From NCBI GenBank assembly GCA_030529205.1, contig JAUMXJ010000095.1, positions 1 through 5,181 on the forward strand: DNA of 5,181 nt, in the 5' to 3' direction. This document shows, piece after piece, positions 1 to 5,138 of this stretch. Origin of the DNA: Bacillota bacterium (GTDB taxonomy: Bacteria > Bacillota > Clostridia > Peptostreptococcales > Acidaminobacteraceae). Below the pieces are notes generated by a model, which was not told the DNA's origin, searched no databases, and worked only from the letters and a program-made list of their open reading frames with translations. Position 1 is the stretch's first letter. Every line of letters starts with the position of its first letter. The translations under genes and the position numbers were made by a program.

Positions 1-129
1 TGCCTTGTTCTTTTCAATTGACGCTTCGACACTTTTAGCGTAAAAAAGCTCTACGTTGTTTCCGTCGATTTGAAGATATGCCCTTCCCTTCTTCCCGCTT
101 ATCACTTCATGTTGCTGTAATTCTCTCAT
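1..129 (-). CDS. Phage tail tube protein, XkdM-like (N-terminal part, cut by window edge)
   Basis: This is the first 43 codons of a gene that runs off the left edge. The product begins MRELQQHEVISGKKGRAYLQ and continues with IDGNNVELFYAKSVEASIEKNKA. The pattern 'ISGKxGxAY...I(D/N)G...LF..K..EA..EKNK' is what I recall for the N-terminus of the PBSX XkdM family (DUF2001), which polymerises into the inner tube of contractile tails and is wrapped by the sheath. The ATG at 129-127 is supported by an AGGAGGG Shine-Dalgarno site at 141-135 with a five-base spacer. It lies 10 bases downstream of the sheath stop codon, and sheath followed by tube is the standard order in such tails. The family is about 140-150 residues long, so roughly two thirds of the gene is missing here. 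The identification is confident despite the short length because motif and context agree. Confidence 0.88.
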   Translation of the reverse strand, partial: MRELQQHEVISGKKGRAYLQIDGNNVELFYAKSVEASIEKNKA

Positions 130-134
130 CTTTA

Positions 135-141
135 CCCTCCT
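135..141 (-). promoter_or_regulatory. Ribosome-binding site of the tail tube gene, overlapping the sheath stop codon
   Basis: The minus strand reads TAGGAGGGTAAAGATG. The TAG is the sheath stop (142-140), and its last two bases form the start of AGGAGGG. A ribosome ending on the sheath would stop on top of the tube gene's binding site, which suggests re-initiation. It also fixes the tube start at 129. Confidence 0.85.
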
Positions 142-1483
142 ACATTACCGTCACGGTCATGTACAATTTTTCCATGGCGTCGGTCGGGATTACCCCCATC
201 TCTACTTCCACATCGCGCTTCCCTGTACCTGGCTTAATCACAATATCCTCAGCCTTAAAATCCCTAATTGCACCAATTCTTTGGTATGTCTCCGCAAGGC
301 TAATCAAATCACTCTTAAACAGATTCCTGCCTGTATCGTTGTTCGTGATTTTACCGACATAACTTTCCCCAAAAATCTTCGCGATATCCATAGCAAGGCC
401 ATCAAGTACACGAATGACTCTGTTTGATGTCCAATCCTCAGTTGCTCCGCCATCAACAAAAGTCGTCAGACTGTTGATGTCCGCAAGCACTTTAATCTCC
501 TTTCCGTCTTGGTAAAACACAAATTTCCCTTTTTTGATTGCCGTTTCTTGCGCTTTCTTTGTGAGGGGTTTTGTGATTTCACCTTCGCCATATAACGCGT
601 TTGTATTGGAGCCATTGATATCTGCTGCGGATGACGCCCCTGCTACCCAAGCACAAAGCTGTGACTCAGATACAGTCCGATTTTTAACCTTCACGCCGCC
701 TTCACATTGAACAGCGATAATTCCTTTCGAATCCGGATTCTCTACCGCAGAAACAACCCCAACAATCTTGATTCCGTCTTCATCTCTGAGTCTGTTGACA
801 AACGCGATCAGTGTATTCTTGATAGAACTGTCATCTCCACAATATGCGATTACATTGAAATGTCTTGTTTCAAAAGCTTTAAAAGCGTTTGCATAATCTT
901 CTCCGGAAGCCGAACCGTTTGTCCCTCCAGCGAGAGAAGTCCTTACGGCTGCAGCAATTGTTCCGGAAGATGTGTATGAAACGAAAGAGTTTTCGCCGTT
1001 AAGCGGATTTCCGGCACGATTCGCTTTGACTGTGATTCTATCCACCTCTTTACCACCAAAATAGGTTACAATGTCCACATTCTCTGAGTTGTCAACATTC
1101 GCAAGCACCGCGACTGCAATTTTGTTTCCTGCCTCTCCTGTGTGTTTTGCCGTGACTGATAGAGTGTTAATCGTCTTTGTGGCTTTTACCCCACCCTTGT
1201 TCACCCTATACAACAGGAGTTTTGAAGCTTTTTTGAAGGCTTCCAAAACTAACAAGAGTTTTTCATCATCGTTTTTATACCCCAGTAGTTCTTCAGAGTA
1301 GTTGATGAAATCATCTTTTGTGATCTCAAACACTTTTGATTCATCGCACCACGACAATTCAAGTGGCAGCGCAACTACCCCGATTTCAGTTCTCTGAAAA
1401 CCCTTTTTTGTAGAAACAAAGTTGATATACGCCCCAGGGAGCACCTTATTCATTGCCCCAAATGTCCCTCCACTAATCGGCAT
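140..1483 (-). CDS. Contractile tail sheath protein (XkdK-like)
   Basis: This 447-residue protein forms the outer sheath that contracts to drive the tail tube through the host envelope. The start resembles PBSX XkdK: GGTF (residues 5-8), then NKVLPGAYINFVS (12-24) and a variable strand-rich stretch with GVVALPLELSW (35-45). Residues about 100-185 form a beta-rich inserted domain. The core sheath domain (Phage_tail_sheath type) covers about 190-340, including EDYANAFKAFETRHFNVIAY (195-214). The conserved C-terminal sheath domain covers about 345-447, with NRVIRVLDGLAMDIAKIF (354-371), GVIPTDAMEKLYMTVTV at the end and the typical 'DAMEKLYMTV' finish. Length is close to the XkdK family (about 440-470), so it looks complete. 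ATG 1483 overlaps the preceding TAA by one base (TAATG) and has AGGAGG at 1497-1492, eight bases upstream. No frameshift or missing segment is seen. Confidence 0.95.
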   Translation of the reverse strand: MPISGGTFGAMNKVLPGAYINFVSTKKGFQRTEIGVVALPLELSWCDESKVFEITKDDFINYSEELLGYKNDDEKLLLVLEAFKKASKLLLYRVNKGGVKATKTINTLSVTAKHTGEAGNKIAVAVLANVDNSENVDIVTYFGGKEVDRITVKANRAGNPLNGENSFVSYTSSGTIAAAVRTSLAGGTNGSASGEDYANAFKAFETRHFNVIAYCGDDSSIKNTLIAFVNRLRDEDGIKIVGVVSAVENPDSKGIIAVQCEGGVKVKNRTVSESQLCAWVAGASSAADINGSNTNALYGEGEITKPLTKKAQETAIKKGKFVFYQDGKEIKVLADINSLTTFVDGGATEDWTSNRVIRVLDGLAMDIAKIFGESYVGKITNNDTGRNLFKSDLISLAETYQRIGAIRDFKAEDIVIKPGTGKRDVEVEMGVIPTDAMEKLYMTVTVM

Positions 1484-1674
1484 TAACTAATCCTCCTTTT
1501 TTTGAATTTCTCGATGATGACATCTACTTCTTCCAAAGAGTAAAGTTCCGTATCATCAAGAAGAGCGCTGAGAAGATCTCTGTCCTCTTCATAGCGCTCC
1601 GAGTTTATAATTTGCTTTTTTTCAAACTTGAGATTTTCTGTACTATTTTCCACCAGCTCCATTTTTTTCGCCAT
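1483..1674 (-). CDS. Small protein of unknown function between tail terminator and sheath (63 aa)
   Basis: I do not recognise the family. The 63-residue product is strongly charged: a lysine/glutamate-rich start (MAKKMELVENS), a probable helical middle (YEEDRDLLSALLDDTELYSLEEVDVIIEKF) and a basic end (KFKKRRIS). No membrane segment or signal peptide is visible. Translation is well supported. A perfect AGGAGG lies at 1686-1681, six bases before ATG 1674, the start lies inside the last 32 bases of the tail terminator gene, and its own stop overlaps the sheath ATG (TAATG). Short proteins in this slot occur in other contractile-phage operons of Firmicutes as far as I recall, but a role (sheath folding or tail completion) is only inference. 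The AGG AGG codons for Arg60-Arg61 serve as the sheath Shine-Dalgarno. Confidence 0.8.
   Translation of the reverse strand: MAKKMELVENSTENLKFEKKQIINSERYEEDRDLLSALLDDTELYSLEEVDVIIEKFKKRRIS
1492..1497 (-). promoter_or_regulatory. Ribosome-binding site of the sheath gene inside the 63-aa ORF
   Basis: AGGAGG lies eight bases before sheath ATG 1483. It is read in the upstream gene as two in-frame arginine codons (AGG AGG). Together with the TAATG stop/start overlap this points to tight translational coupling of the small gene and the sheath. Confidence 0.85.
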
Positions 1675-2083
1675 ATTTCACCTCCTGGTCTATGTTCAGC
1701 ATTTTTGTGCCGTTTTTCTTTTCCCTCAACCGTAAACGAATAGAAAAGGTAAACTGATATACAAATTCGTCGGTCTTTCTCGATTCCTTTTCAGTCACCC
1801 AAACATCGAACTCACCTACGTCAATCTTCAAAAAGTTTCTATGTAGTTTCTGCGCCCACTCAGCAAAACCGAGGTTGGTTTCAGAATCACGGAAGAATAA
1901 AATTTCAAATGCGTATTTTTCTTCGCAGCCGTTATCCAGTTTTTCATCAGTACTTTGACTTATCAGTCCAATGAAGTATTTTCCCTCCGAGTTTTTAGGT
2001 ATCCTTTCCGAATGCACCTTTGCACCAGAAAAGATTGATTTTATTTGAGCCGCAATCCCTTGATAAATACTTTCCATCGTCAT
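1643..2083 (-). CDS. Tail terminator protein (tail completion, DUF6838-like)
   Basis: This 146-residue protein probably caps the head-proximal end of the tail and sets the joint with the neck. The sequence fits the phage tail terminator family of Firmicutes (DUF6838 type): an N-terminal helix (SIYQGIAAQIKSIF, residues 5-18), a strand with conserved-looking YFIGLISQS (36-44), a central strand and acidic loop (KYAFEILFFRDSETN, 56-70), a helix (LGFAEWAQKLHRNFL, 71-85), and a final strand rich in alternating hydrophobic residues (EFVYQFTFSIRLRLRE, 106-121). The last 25 residues are polar and glycine/lysine-rich, and overlap the next gene by 32 bases, so they may be a flexible tail. ATG 2083 overlaps the previous stop by four bases (ATGA), with AGAGGG eight bases upstream. 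A second ATG at 2077 is possible. Position between the gp10-like gene and the sheath supports the assignment. Confidence 0.82.
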   Translation of the reverse strand: MTMESIYQGIAAQIKSIFSGAKVHSERIPKNSEGKYFIGLISQSTDEKLDNGCEEKYAFEILFFRDSETNLGFAEWAQKLHRNFLKIDVGEFDVWVTEKESRKTDEFVYQFTFSIRLRLREKKNGTKMLNIDQEVKYGEKNGAGGK

Positions 2084-2601
2084 ACTTGTAGCCCTCTTTT
2101 TCTGAGTATTGCATTAAGCTTTCTCGCAACTCTCGGCGCCTGTGTTTTTTTTGCCGCATCTATGCCGTGTTTTAGGTGAAATTTTCCTCTGACATAACCC
2201 CCCGGCTTTCCCACATACATTCCCGTTTTTGCGCTCCGATCATAAACGAAAACTCTACCTTTCCATTCTCCCGGCACGAAATGAGACCGAAATCCATACT
2301 CAAGATGCTGAGCATAGTCTGAACTGTTGTAAACATCGATTTTGTATTTCTCCCCAAACCTGTAAACTTTAGTCCCATCGTGTATTTTTCGAATTCTTTT
2401 CTTACCGTCGATTGTACCGACTCTTCCACAGTGAAAACTCTCTCGATAAAACCCTGTGTTAACCGTATCAGGCTCCTTCGTCGCATCGAGTTTAGCTTGT
2501 TTTACAGCAAACTCCCCTTCTTGAAGAAGAAGGCGAGACATAATTTCCGGCATGTCTTTCTTGAGTTTTTTCAGTTCTTTCCGATACTCTTTAAATGTCA
2601 T
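2080..2601 (-). CDS. HK97 gp10-like neck/tail-joining protein
   Basis: This 173-residue protein belongs by pattern to the HK97 gp10 / minor capsid family, small alpha/beta proteins at the head-tail joint, cytoplasmic during assembly and then in the virion. It starts with a basic amphipathic helix (FKEYRKELKKLKKDMPEIMSRLLLQEGEFAVKQAKLD, about 3-39). The family hallmarks follow: 'VNTGFYRESFH' (47-57; the usual pattern is a D/N-TG-x-L/Y-R-x-S/W segment) and 'SSDYAQHLEYGFRSHFVPGEW' (93-113; the usual pattern is 'YA.yvEfGt...'). The C-terminus is a basic helix (APRVARKLNAILRKRG). It is slightly longer than many gp10 proteins because of an insertion around 114-145 containing GKPGGYVRGKFHLKHG. Start ATG 2601 overlaps the previous gene's TGA by four bases, and its own stop overlaps the next ATG in the same way. 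Confidence 0.85.
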   Translation of the reverse strand: MTFKEYRKELKKLKKDMPEIMSRLLLQEGEFAVKQAKLDATKEPDTVNTGFYRESFHCGRVGTIDGKKRIRKIHDGTKVYRFGEKYKIDVYNSSDYAQHLEYGFRSHFVPGEWKGRVFVYDRSAKTGMYVGKPGGYVRGKFHLKHGIDAAKKTQAPRVARKLNAILRKRGLQV

Positions 2602-2969
2602 GATAGCCTCTTAGCTTTTAGTTTCACTTCTTGGTGTGTCGGGTATATTGCCGGGATCCCTACGACTTCGAAATCTCCGATGTCTTTGAGACCAAACCGA
2701 ATAACTCTTACTGTTTGACCAGCATGAATTTCATGTTCAGGCGCACAGTATATCTTTGCTTCAAACTCAACAGAAGTATGTGAGTCTTGGCTAGCCATGC
2801 TTGGATTAACAACCGAAAAGGCACATTTTTCATCCAATAGAACCTCTGTGCTTTCCAAATTTGTAAGGTTCACTTTCTCAATTTCTTTCCAGTCATATAC
2901 CGAGAATGTATCTTCATAGGTCTGTTCAAGTGCTGCACGCTCCAAGTAAGGATTCCCGAAGGTTTTCAT
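2598..2969 (-). CDS. Head closure / minor capsid protein
   Basis: This 123-residue protein lies where the head-closure (stopper) gene is expected, directly after the gp6-like connector and before the gp10-like gene. The N-terminal third (NPYLERAALEQTYEDTFSVYDWKEI) is followed by strand-rich sequence: CAFSVVNPSM (49-58), SVEFEAKIYCAPEHEIHAGQTVRVIRF (66-92), then GDFEVVGIPAIYPTHQEVKLKAK (98-120). The 'aGd.v.V.r......fev.gip..Y.tHqEv.l' arrangement is typical of small beta-barrel minor capsid/head-closure proteins of Firmicute phages, which seal the connector after DNA packaging. Start ATG 2969 overlaps the preceding TGA (ATGA) and has AGGAGG at 2983-2978. The exact family is inferred from pattern and position; a search could place it under a DUF name instead. 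Confidence 0.75.
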   Translation of the reverse strand: MKTFGNPYLERAALEQTYEDTFSVYDWKEIEKVNLTNLESTEVLLDEKCAFSVVNPSMASQDSHTSVEFEAKIYCAPEHEIHAGQTVRVIRFGLKDIGDFEVVGIPAIYPTHQEVKLKAKRLS

Positions 2970-3301
2970 TTCCTCAGCCTCCTATATGAATTCAGCATTG
3001 TTTTCCAACCAAAAAATCCGTCGCCTGAAGAAGAAACGAGACCGGAGCCCCCTTTGTCGTACGATATAGAAACGTCACCCCTGGTGATAGATGCGACCTT
3101 ATCCGCCTGTTGATACGACGATTTATAATACTCCACACAAATAAGCAGCAGCACCGACTCAAGCGCTGAGGGGAGGCTTTCGTGGTTGATATAATCCAAA
3201 ATTTGTGATTCAACCATCGTGATGATCTGCATAAGCAGTGCATCTTTTTCGCTTCCACTCTCTCCGATTAGAGTTTTTAGGGCTTCCAGTCTCCCTTCCA
3301 T
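2966..3301 (-). CDS. gp6-like head-tail connector protein
   Basis: This 111-residue, mainly helical protein matches the size and layout of phage head-tail connector proteins (gp6/QLRG-like), which form a ring below the portal. Helices are expected at about 3-13, 17-38 (SEKDALLMQIITMVESQILDYI), 43-67 (LPSALESVLLLICVEYYKSSYQQA) and 98-110. The 'LPSALE.VLL....EYYKSSYQQ..KV.SIT.GDVSISY' segment (43-81) is the family signature: the helix preceding 'itrGd.sisy' is typical. A glycine/serine-rich loop (DKGGSGLVSSSGDGFFGWK, 82-100) follows. ATG 3301 lies two bases after the stop of the 57-residue gene, with AGGAG upstream (minus strand AAAGGAGAATAGCCATG). The 3' end contains AGG AGG codons (Arg107-Arg108) that serve as the next gene's binding site. 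Confidence 0.85.
   Translation of the reverse strand: MEGRLEALKTLIGESGSEKDALLMQIITMVESQILDYINHESLPSALESVLLLICVEYYKSSYQQADKVASITRGDVSISYDKGGSGLVSSSGDGFFGWKTMLNSYRRLRK
2978..2983 (-). promoter_or_regulatory. Ribosome-binding site of the head-closure gene inside the connector gene
   Basis: AGGAGG lies eight bases before ATG 2969. It is read in the connector frame as Arg-Arg in the terminal sequence YRRLRK. It supports the 2969 start and coupling through the ATGA overlap. Confidence 0.8.
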
Positions 3302-3303
3302 GG

Positions 3304-3477
3304 CTATTCTCCTTTCTTGCTTCTCCTAGGCTTCTTTTCTCCGTCTTCCGGGGCGTCTTCCGCCTCTCCGTCATCCGTTTCGTGTGCGCCTAGAACAGAA
3401 AAACCTTTGGCCTCATAGGCCGCGAGCTCTTCGTCTTTAATGTCGTAGATCGCATTGTCTTTGATTACAGTAATCAT
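3304..3477 (-). CDS. Small acidic/basic protein between capsid and connector genes (57 aa)
   Basis: The product is 57 residues. It begins MITVIKDNAIYDIKDEELAA, a compact beta-helix-like start with 'YDIKDEELAAYEAKGFSVL'. Next comes an acidic linker at about 33-47 (many D/E; ETDDGEAEDAPEDGE), and it ends in a basic tail (KKPRRSKKGE). Translation is well supported: AGGAGG at 3489-3484 lies six bases before ATG 3477 and overlaps the capsid gene's TAG, and TAG at 3306-3304 is two bases before the connector ATG. Many tailed-phage operons carry a short protein in this slot, sometimes with a Rho N-like or LysM-like fold, or a capsid accessory. I cannot assign this one. A guess is a capsid-surface or connector-associated accessory protein whose charged tail binds DNA or another protein. 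Confidence 0.82.
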   Translation of the reverse strand: MITVIKDNAIYDIKDEELAAYEAKGFSVLGAHETDDGEAEDAPEDGEKKPRRSKKGE

Positions 3478-3483
3478 CCTTTA

Positions 3484-3489
3484 CCTCCT
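3484..3489 (-). promoter_or_regulatory. Ribosome-binding site of the 57-aa gene, overlapping the capsid stop codon
   Basis: The minus strand reads TAGGAGGTAAAGGATGATT. The capsid TAG (3490-3488) shares bases with AGGAGG, and the ATG follows six bases later. This is the main evidence that the 57-residue reading frame is a real gene. Confidence 0.85.
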
Positions 3490-4400
3490 AACCCGCAAAG
3501 GCTTGCGTGTCCTTGTCAACGAATACGCTGTCAACTTTTCCGTCGAGGCCGTTCGGGAACACGAAAGTATCCCAGAACGCGCGGTTCTGATAGAGATAGC
3601 CGTCGCCTTCTGTGTGCTGCCCCGGCTCGAAGAAGAAAATAGACGAAATCTTCGGGACGAACTTCGCTGTCGCAGGAGTTGCCGCAAGGACATTGATAGG
3701 ATACGACGTGCTTGCCTGCGGCTTAAAACCCTCGGTGAAGTTGAACGCTGTGTAGAATCGCTCTACATGGATAACCTCAATCACCGGCGTACCATCAATG
3801 TTGGTGATTCTGGTCTGAAGCGCCTTTCCGTCAGCAACGATGGTGTCCGCTTGGATATTACGCTTGAACGTCTCATCAAGTGACAGCGCGTCCATGATCT
3901 CCGGGCGAACGTACAGTACAAGCCCTTCGGAACGGTATCTTCTCACCTTTCCGATGATCTCTTTCAGTTTCTTGAGCGCGTTGGTCTTGTCCCAGTTTGC
4001 GATTGCGGTGGAACTCACCATTTGCCGCTTCTGCAGCAATCTTCGAGAAGAACTGTGCATCCATCTCAGGAGTTGCCTGCGTTCTCTGGAACTGCGCGCT
4101 GATGTTCTGAATTGATGCTGTCTTGTTCGTCTCATCAACATCTCTCTTGTCGATGAAGAACTCGACGTCTCTGTCGTGTTCAAGTGTGTACGGATGATCC
4201 TTCTGGTTATAAGTCCCTCTCTGCCATCCGCCAGCAAGGCTGTGTGCCTTATAGCCGGATGTGTTCAGCGTTGTGAAATGGAACGTCTTCGCACCGATGA
4301 AGTTCACATCCGTCGCCACGAATGGCGCGATGTACGATCCGTCGATGAAGGTCTTAATCAAACCTGCTTCCCATTTTTGTGCATAGTTAAGTGCTGCCAT
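3488..4400 (-). CDS. Major capsid protein, interrupted by a one-base frameshift
   Basis: The shell-forming protein is split over two frames. Bases 4400 to about 4017 encode residues 1-128 (MAALNYAQKWEAGLIKTFID... KTFHFTTLNTSGYKAHS... LEHDRDVEFFIDKRDVDETN... FFSKIAAEAANG). From about 4015 to 3488 the +1 frame encodes about 175 more (SSTAIANWDKTNALKKLKEI... VRRYRSEGLVLYVRPEIMDAL... ITNIDGTPVIEVIHVERFY... KISSIFFFEPGQHTEGDGYL... FVFPNGLDGKVDSVFVDKDT). Joined, they give about 303 residues, normal for this HK97-fold capsid family of clostridial phages. The span is 913 bases, one more than a multiple of three, so one extra base (or loss of two) near 4016 explains it. Unshifted, translation leaves the capsid sequence after about residue 128 and stops at 3876, giving a 174-residue product that should not assemble. 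ATG 4400 has AGGAGG at 4413-4408. Whether the shift is a true mutation or a read error cannot be settled here. Confidence 0.88.
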
Positions 4401-4404
4401 TTTA

Positions 4405-4986
4405 TTACCTCCTGAAAATTGGGTTTAGTTGTATTCCGCTTTGGCCTGCTGCACCAAATGCCGGAATATCTGTGTTTTGTTTTTGTGGGTCAGCCGGAAC
4501 GGCGCCTTTGATTTCGGGGTCTTTTTTCTCCGCATCCGGGAATAGCTCTGCATACTGCTTTTTCATCTCGGCAATTTGTTCCTTTACCCCCGTAATACTC
4601 CCATCGTCGCCAACCGCAAGTTTTGTGCGGTCAAACTTCGAATCTAGCAGGTCCGCATACTTGGTGCCTGACTCTGACAGCGCCAGACGTACTGCGCTGT
4701 TCACCTTTTCCGCTTTAAGTTGTGCTGCCGATTCGGTTTTGATTCGTTCATGCTCTTTCTTGAGGTTATCAAGACTCTCTTTCAAGGACTCATTATCCTT
4801 GTTTGATTTCTCGAACTCTTTCACGGCCTTCTCAGATTCGGCAATCTGAGACTTCAGTGTCTCATTCTCCGCTTTCAGCTCTTCTGCATCCGATAGCGAT
4901 TTACTCACTGCCTTTCCGTGTTCTATCATGATTTTCTCTGCGATATCGTCCGTAACCCCCAGTTCCTTCAAAAACTCTCTTTTCAT
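4405..4986 (-). CDS. Phage scaffolding protein (GP20 family)
   Basis: This 193-residue protein fits the phage minor structural GP20 family, which acts as an internal scaffold guiding capsid assembly and leaves before or during DNA packaging. The N-terminus KREFLKELGVTDDIAEKIMIEHGKAVSKS (2-30) is typical. A long heptad-rich coiled coil runs from about 33 to 98 (AEELKAENETLKSQIAESEKAVKEFEKS..., LKESLDNLKKEHERIKTES). Then comes the conserved 'KVNSAVRLALSESGTKYADLLDSKFDRTKLAVGDDGSITGVKEQIAEMKKQYAELF' block (94-149). The rest is a disordered proline/alanine-rich stretch and a short C-terminal motif IQLNPIFRR, placed where such scaffolds contact the capsid protein. ATG 4986 has GGAGG at 4998-4994, seven bases upstream. 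The gene ends AGG AGG TAA TAA, and the double arginine is the capsid gene's Shine-Dalgarno. Position directly before the capsid gene confirms the role. Confidence 0.92.
   Translation of the reverse strand: MKREFLKELGVTDDIAEKIMIEHGKAVSKSLSDAEELKAENETLKSQIAESEKAVKEFEKSNKDNESLKESLDNLKKEHERIKTESAAQLKAEKVNSAVRLALSESGTKYADLLDSKFDRTKLAVGDDGSITGVKEQIAEMKKQYAELFPDAEKKDPEIKGAVPADPQKQNTDIPAFGAAGQSGIQLNPIFRR
4408..4413 (-). promoter_or_regulatory. Ribosome-binding site of the capsid gene, encoding the scaffold's final Arg-Arg
   Basis: The minus strand reads TTCAGGAGGTAATAAAATGGC. AGGAGG is the last two sense codons of the scaffold gene, followed by tandem stops TAA TAA and the capsid ATG at 4400 (seven-base spacer). 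A perfect site suits the high capsid expression needed, and it couples scaffold and capsid synthesis. Confidence 0.85.
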
Positions 4987-4998
4987 TACCTTTCCTCC

Positions 4999-5075
4999 GT
5001 TCGTTTTGTTTTCGGGGCAACGCCCCCGTCGGGCAGTAGTGTTGTCGCTGCACTGCTCAGCGAATTTTGTGCAAC
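4999..5075 (-). other. GC-rich structured leader before the scaffold gene
   Basis: This non-coding stretch separates the terminator from the scaffold ribosome-binding site. On the minus strand it can fold as CGCTG-(AGCAGTG)-CAGCG (5062-5046; five pairs, seven-base loop), flanked by GTTG/CAAC that could extend the stem. It can also fold as GGGGC-(GTT)-GCCCC (5026-5014; five pairs, three-base loop). A competing pairing GCCC/GGGC just upstream (minus strand GCCCGACGGGGGC) would exclude the second hairpin. Neither has a U-tract, so they are not terminators. They could form an RNA leader affecting scaffold translation, or protect a transcript end. The function is inference; the pairings are visible. 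Confidence 0.4.
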
Positions 5076-5101
5076 AAAAAACCGCCCGTTTCCGAGCGGT
5101 T
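5076..5101 (-). terminator. Intrinsic (rho-independent) terminator upstream of the scaffold gene
   Basis: On the minus strand AACCGCTCG (5101-5093), a GAAA tetraloop (5092-5089) and CGGGCGGTT (5088-5080) form a nine-base-pair stem with one T-G wobble. It runs directly into a run of T (5081-5076). It begins 26 bases after the TAA of the gene at the right edge. On the plus strand the stem is not followed by T residues, so it acts on minus-strand transcripts. It would end or reduce transcription coming from upstream structural genes before the scaffold/capsid genes. Confidence 0.85.
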
Positions 5102-5110
5102 ATGTAACCA

Positions 5111-5138
5111 AATATAATTTAATTCATTTATCGGTCAA
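5111..5138 (-). promoter_or_regulatory. Possible sigma-A promoter overlapping the upstream gene's end
   Basis: On the minus strand TTGACC (5138-5133) and TATATT (5116-5111) are separated by 16 bases, each five of six matches to TTGACA/TATAAT. The expected start would fall around 5103-5106, at the base of the terminator hairpin. A transcript starting there would feed the scaffold and capsid genes. The surrounding DNA is AT-rich, so a chance match is quite possible. Confidence 0.3.

Noticed and set aside
2172..2486. Minus-strand open frame of 104 codons within the gp10-like gene
   Set aside because: It is an alternative frame inside a well-supported gene, with no ribosome-binding site and a composition unlike a folded protein.
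2992..3258. Minus-strand open frame of 88 codons within the connector gene
   Set aside because: It is a shifted frame of the connector gene, which itself has a good start, family signature and neighbour spacing.
3455..3883. Plus-strand open frame of 142 codons opposite the capsid C-terminal half
   Set aside because: The opposite strand encodes recognisable capsid sequence, and the arginine/leucine-rich plus-strand product looks like no known protein and has no supporting signals.
4000..4040. Programmed +1 frameshift in the capsid gene
   Set aside because: No recognised +1 slippery site, rare codon or stop codon lies at the junction, and the unshifted product would lack more than half of the capsid fold. 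Known +1 recoding in phage structural genes that I recall makes alternative C-termini near the gene end. Kept only as a less likely explanation.
4391..4849. Plus-strand open frame of 152 codons opposite the scaffold gene
   Set aside because: It is the antisense of a clear GP20-type scaffold, has no ribosome-binding site and gives a serine/phenylalanine-rich shadow of the coiled-coil codons.
5014..5026. GGGGC/GCCCC hairpin as a second terminator
   Set aside because: Neither strand has a T-tract directly after the stem, so it does not fit an intrinsic terminator.
5113..5118. Plus-strand TATAAT as a promoter
   Set aside because: The -35 position at the right spacing (TTCCGA) is poor and there is no plus-strand gene to drive. 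It is likely a by-product of AT-rich DNA.
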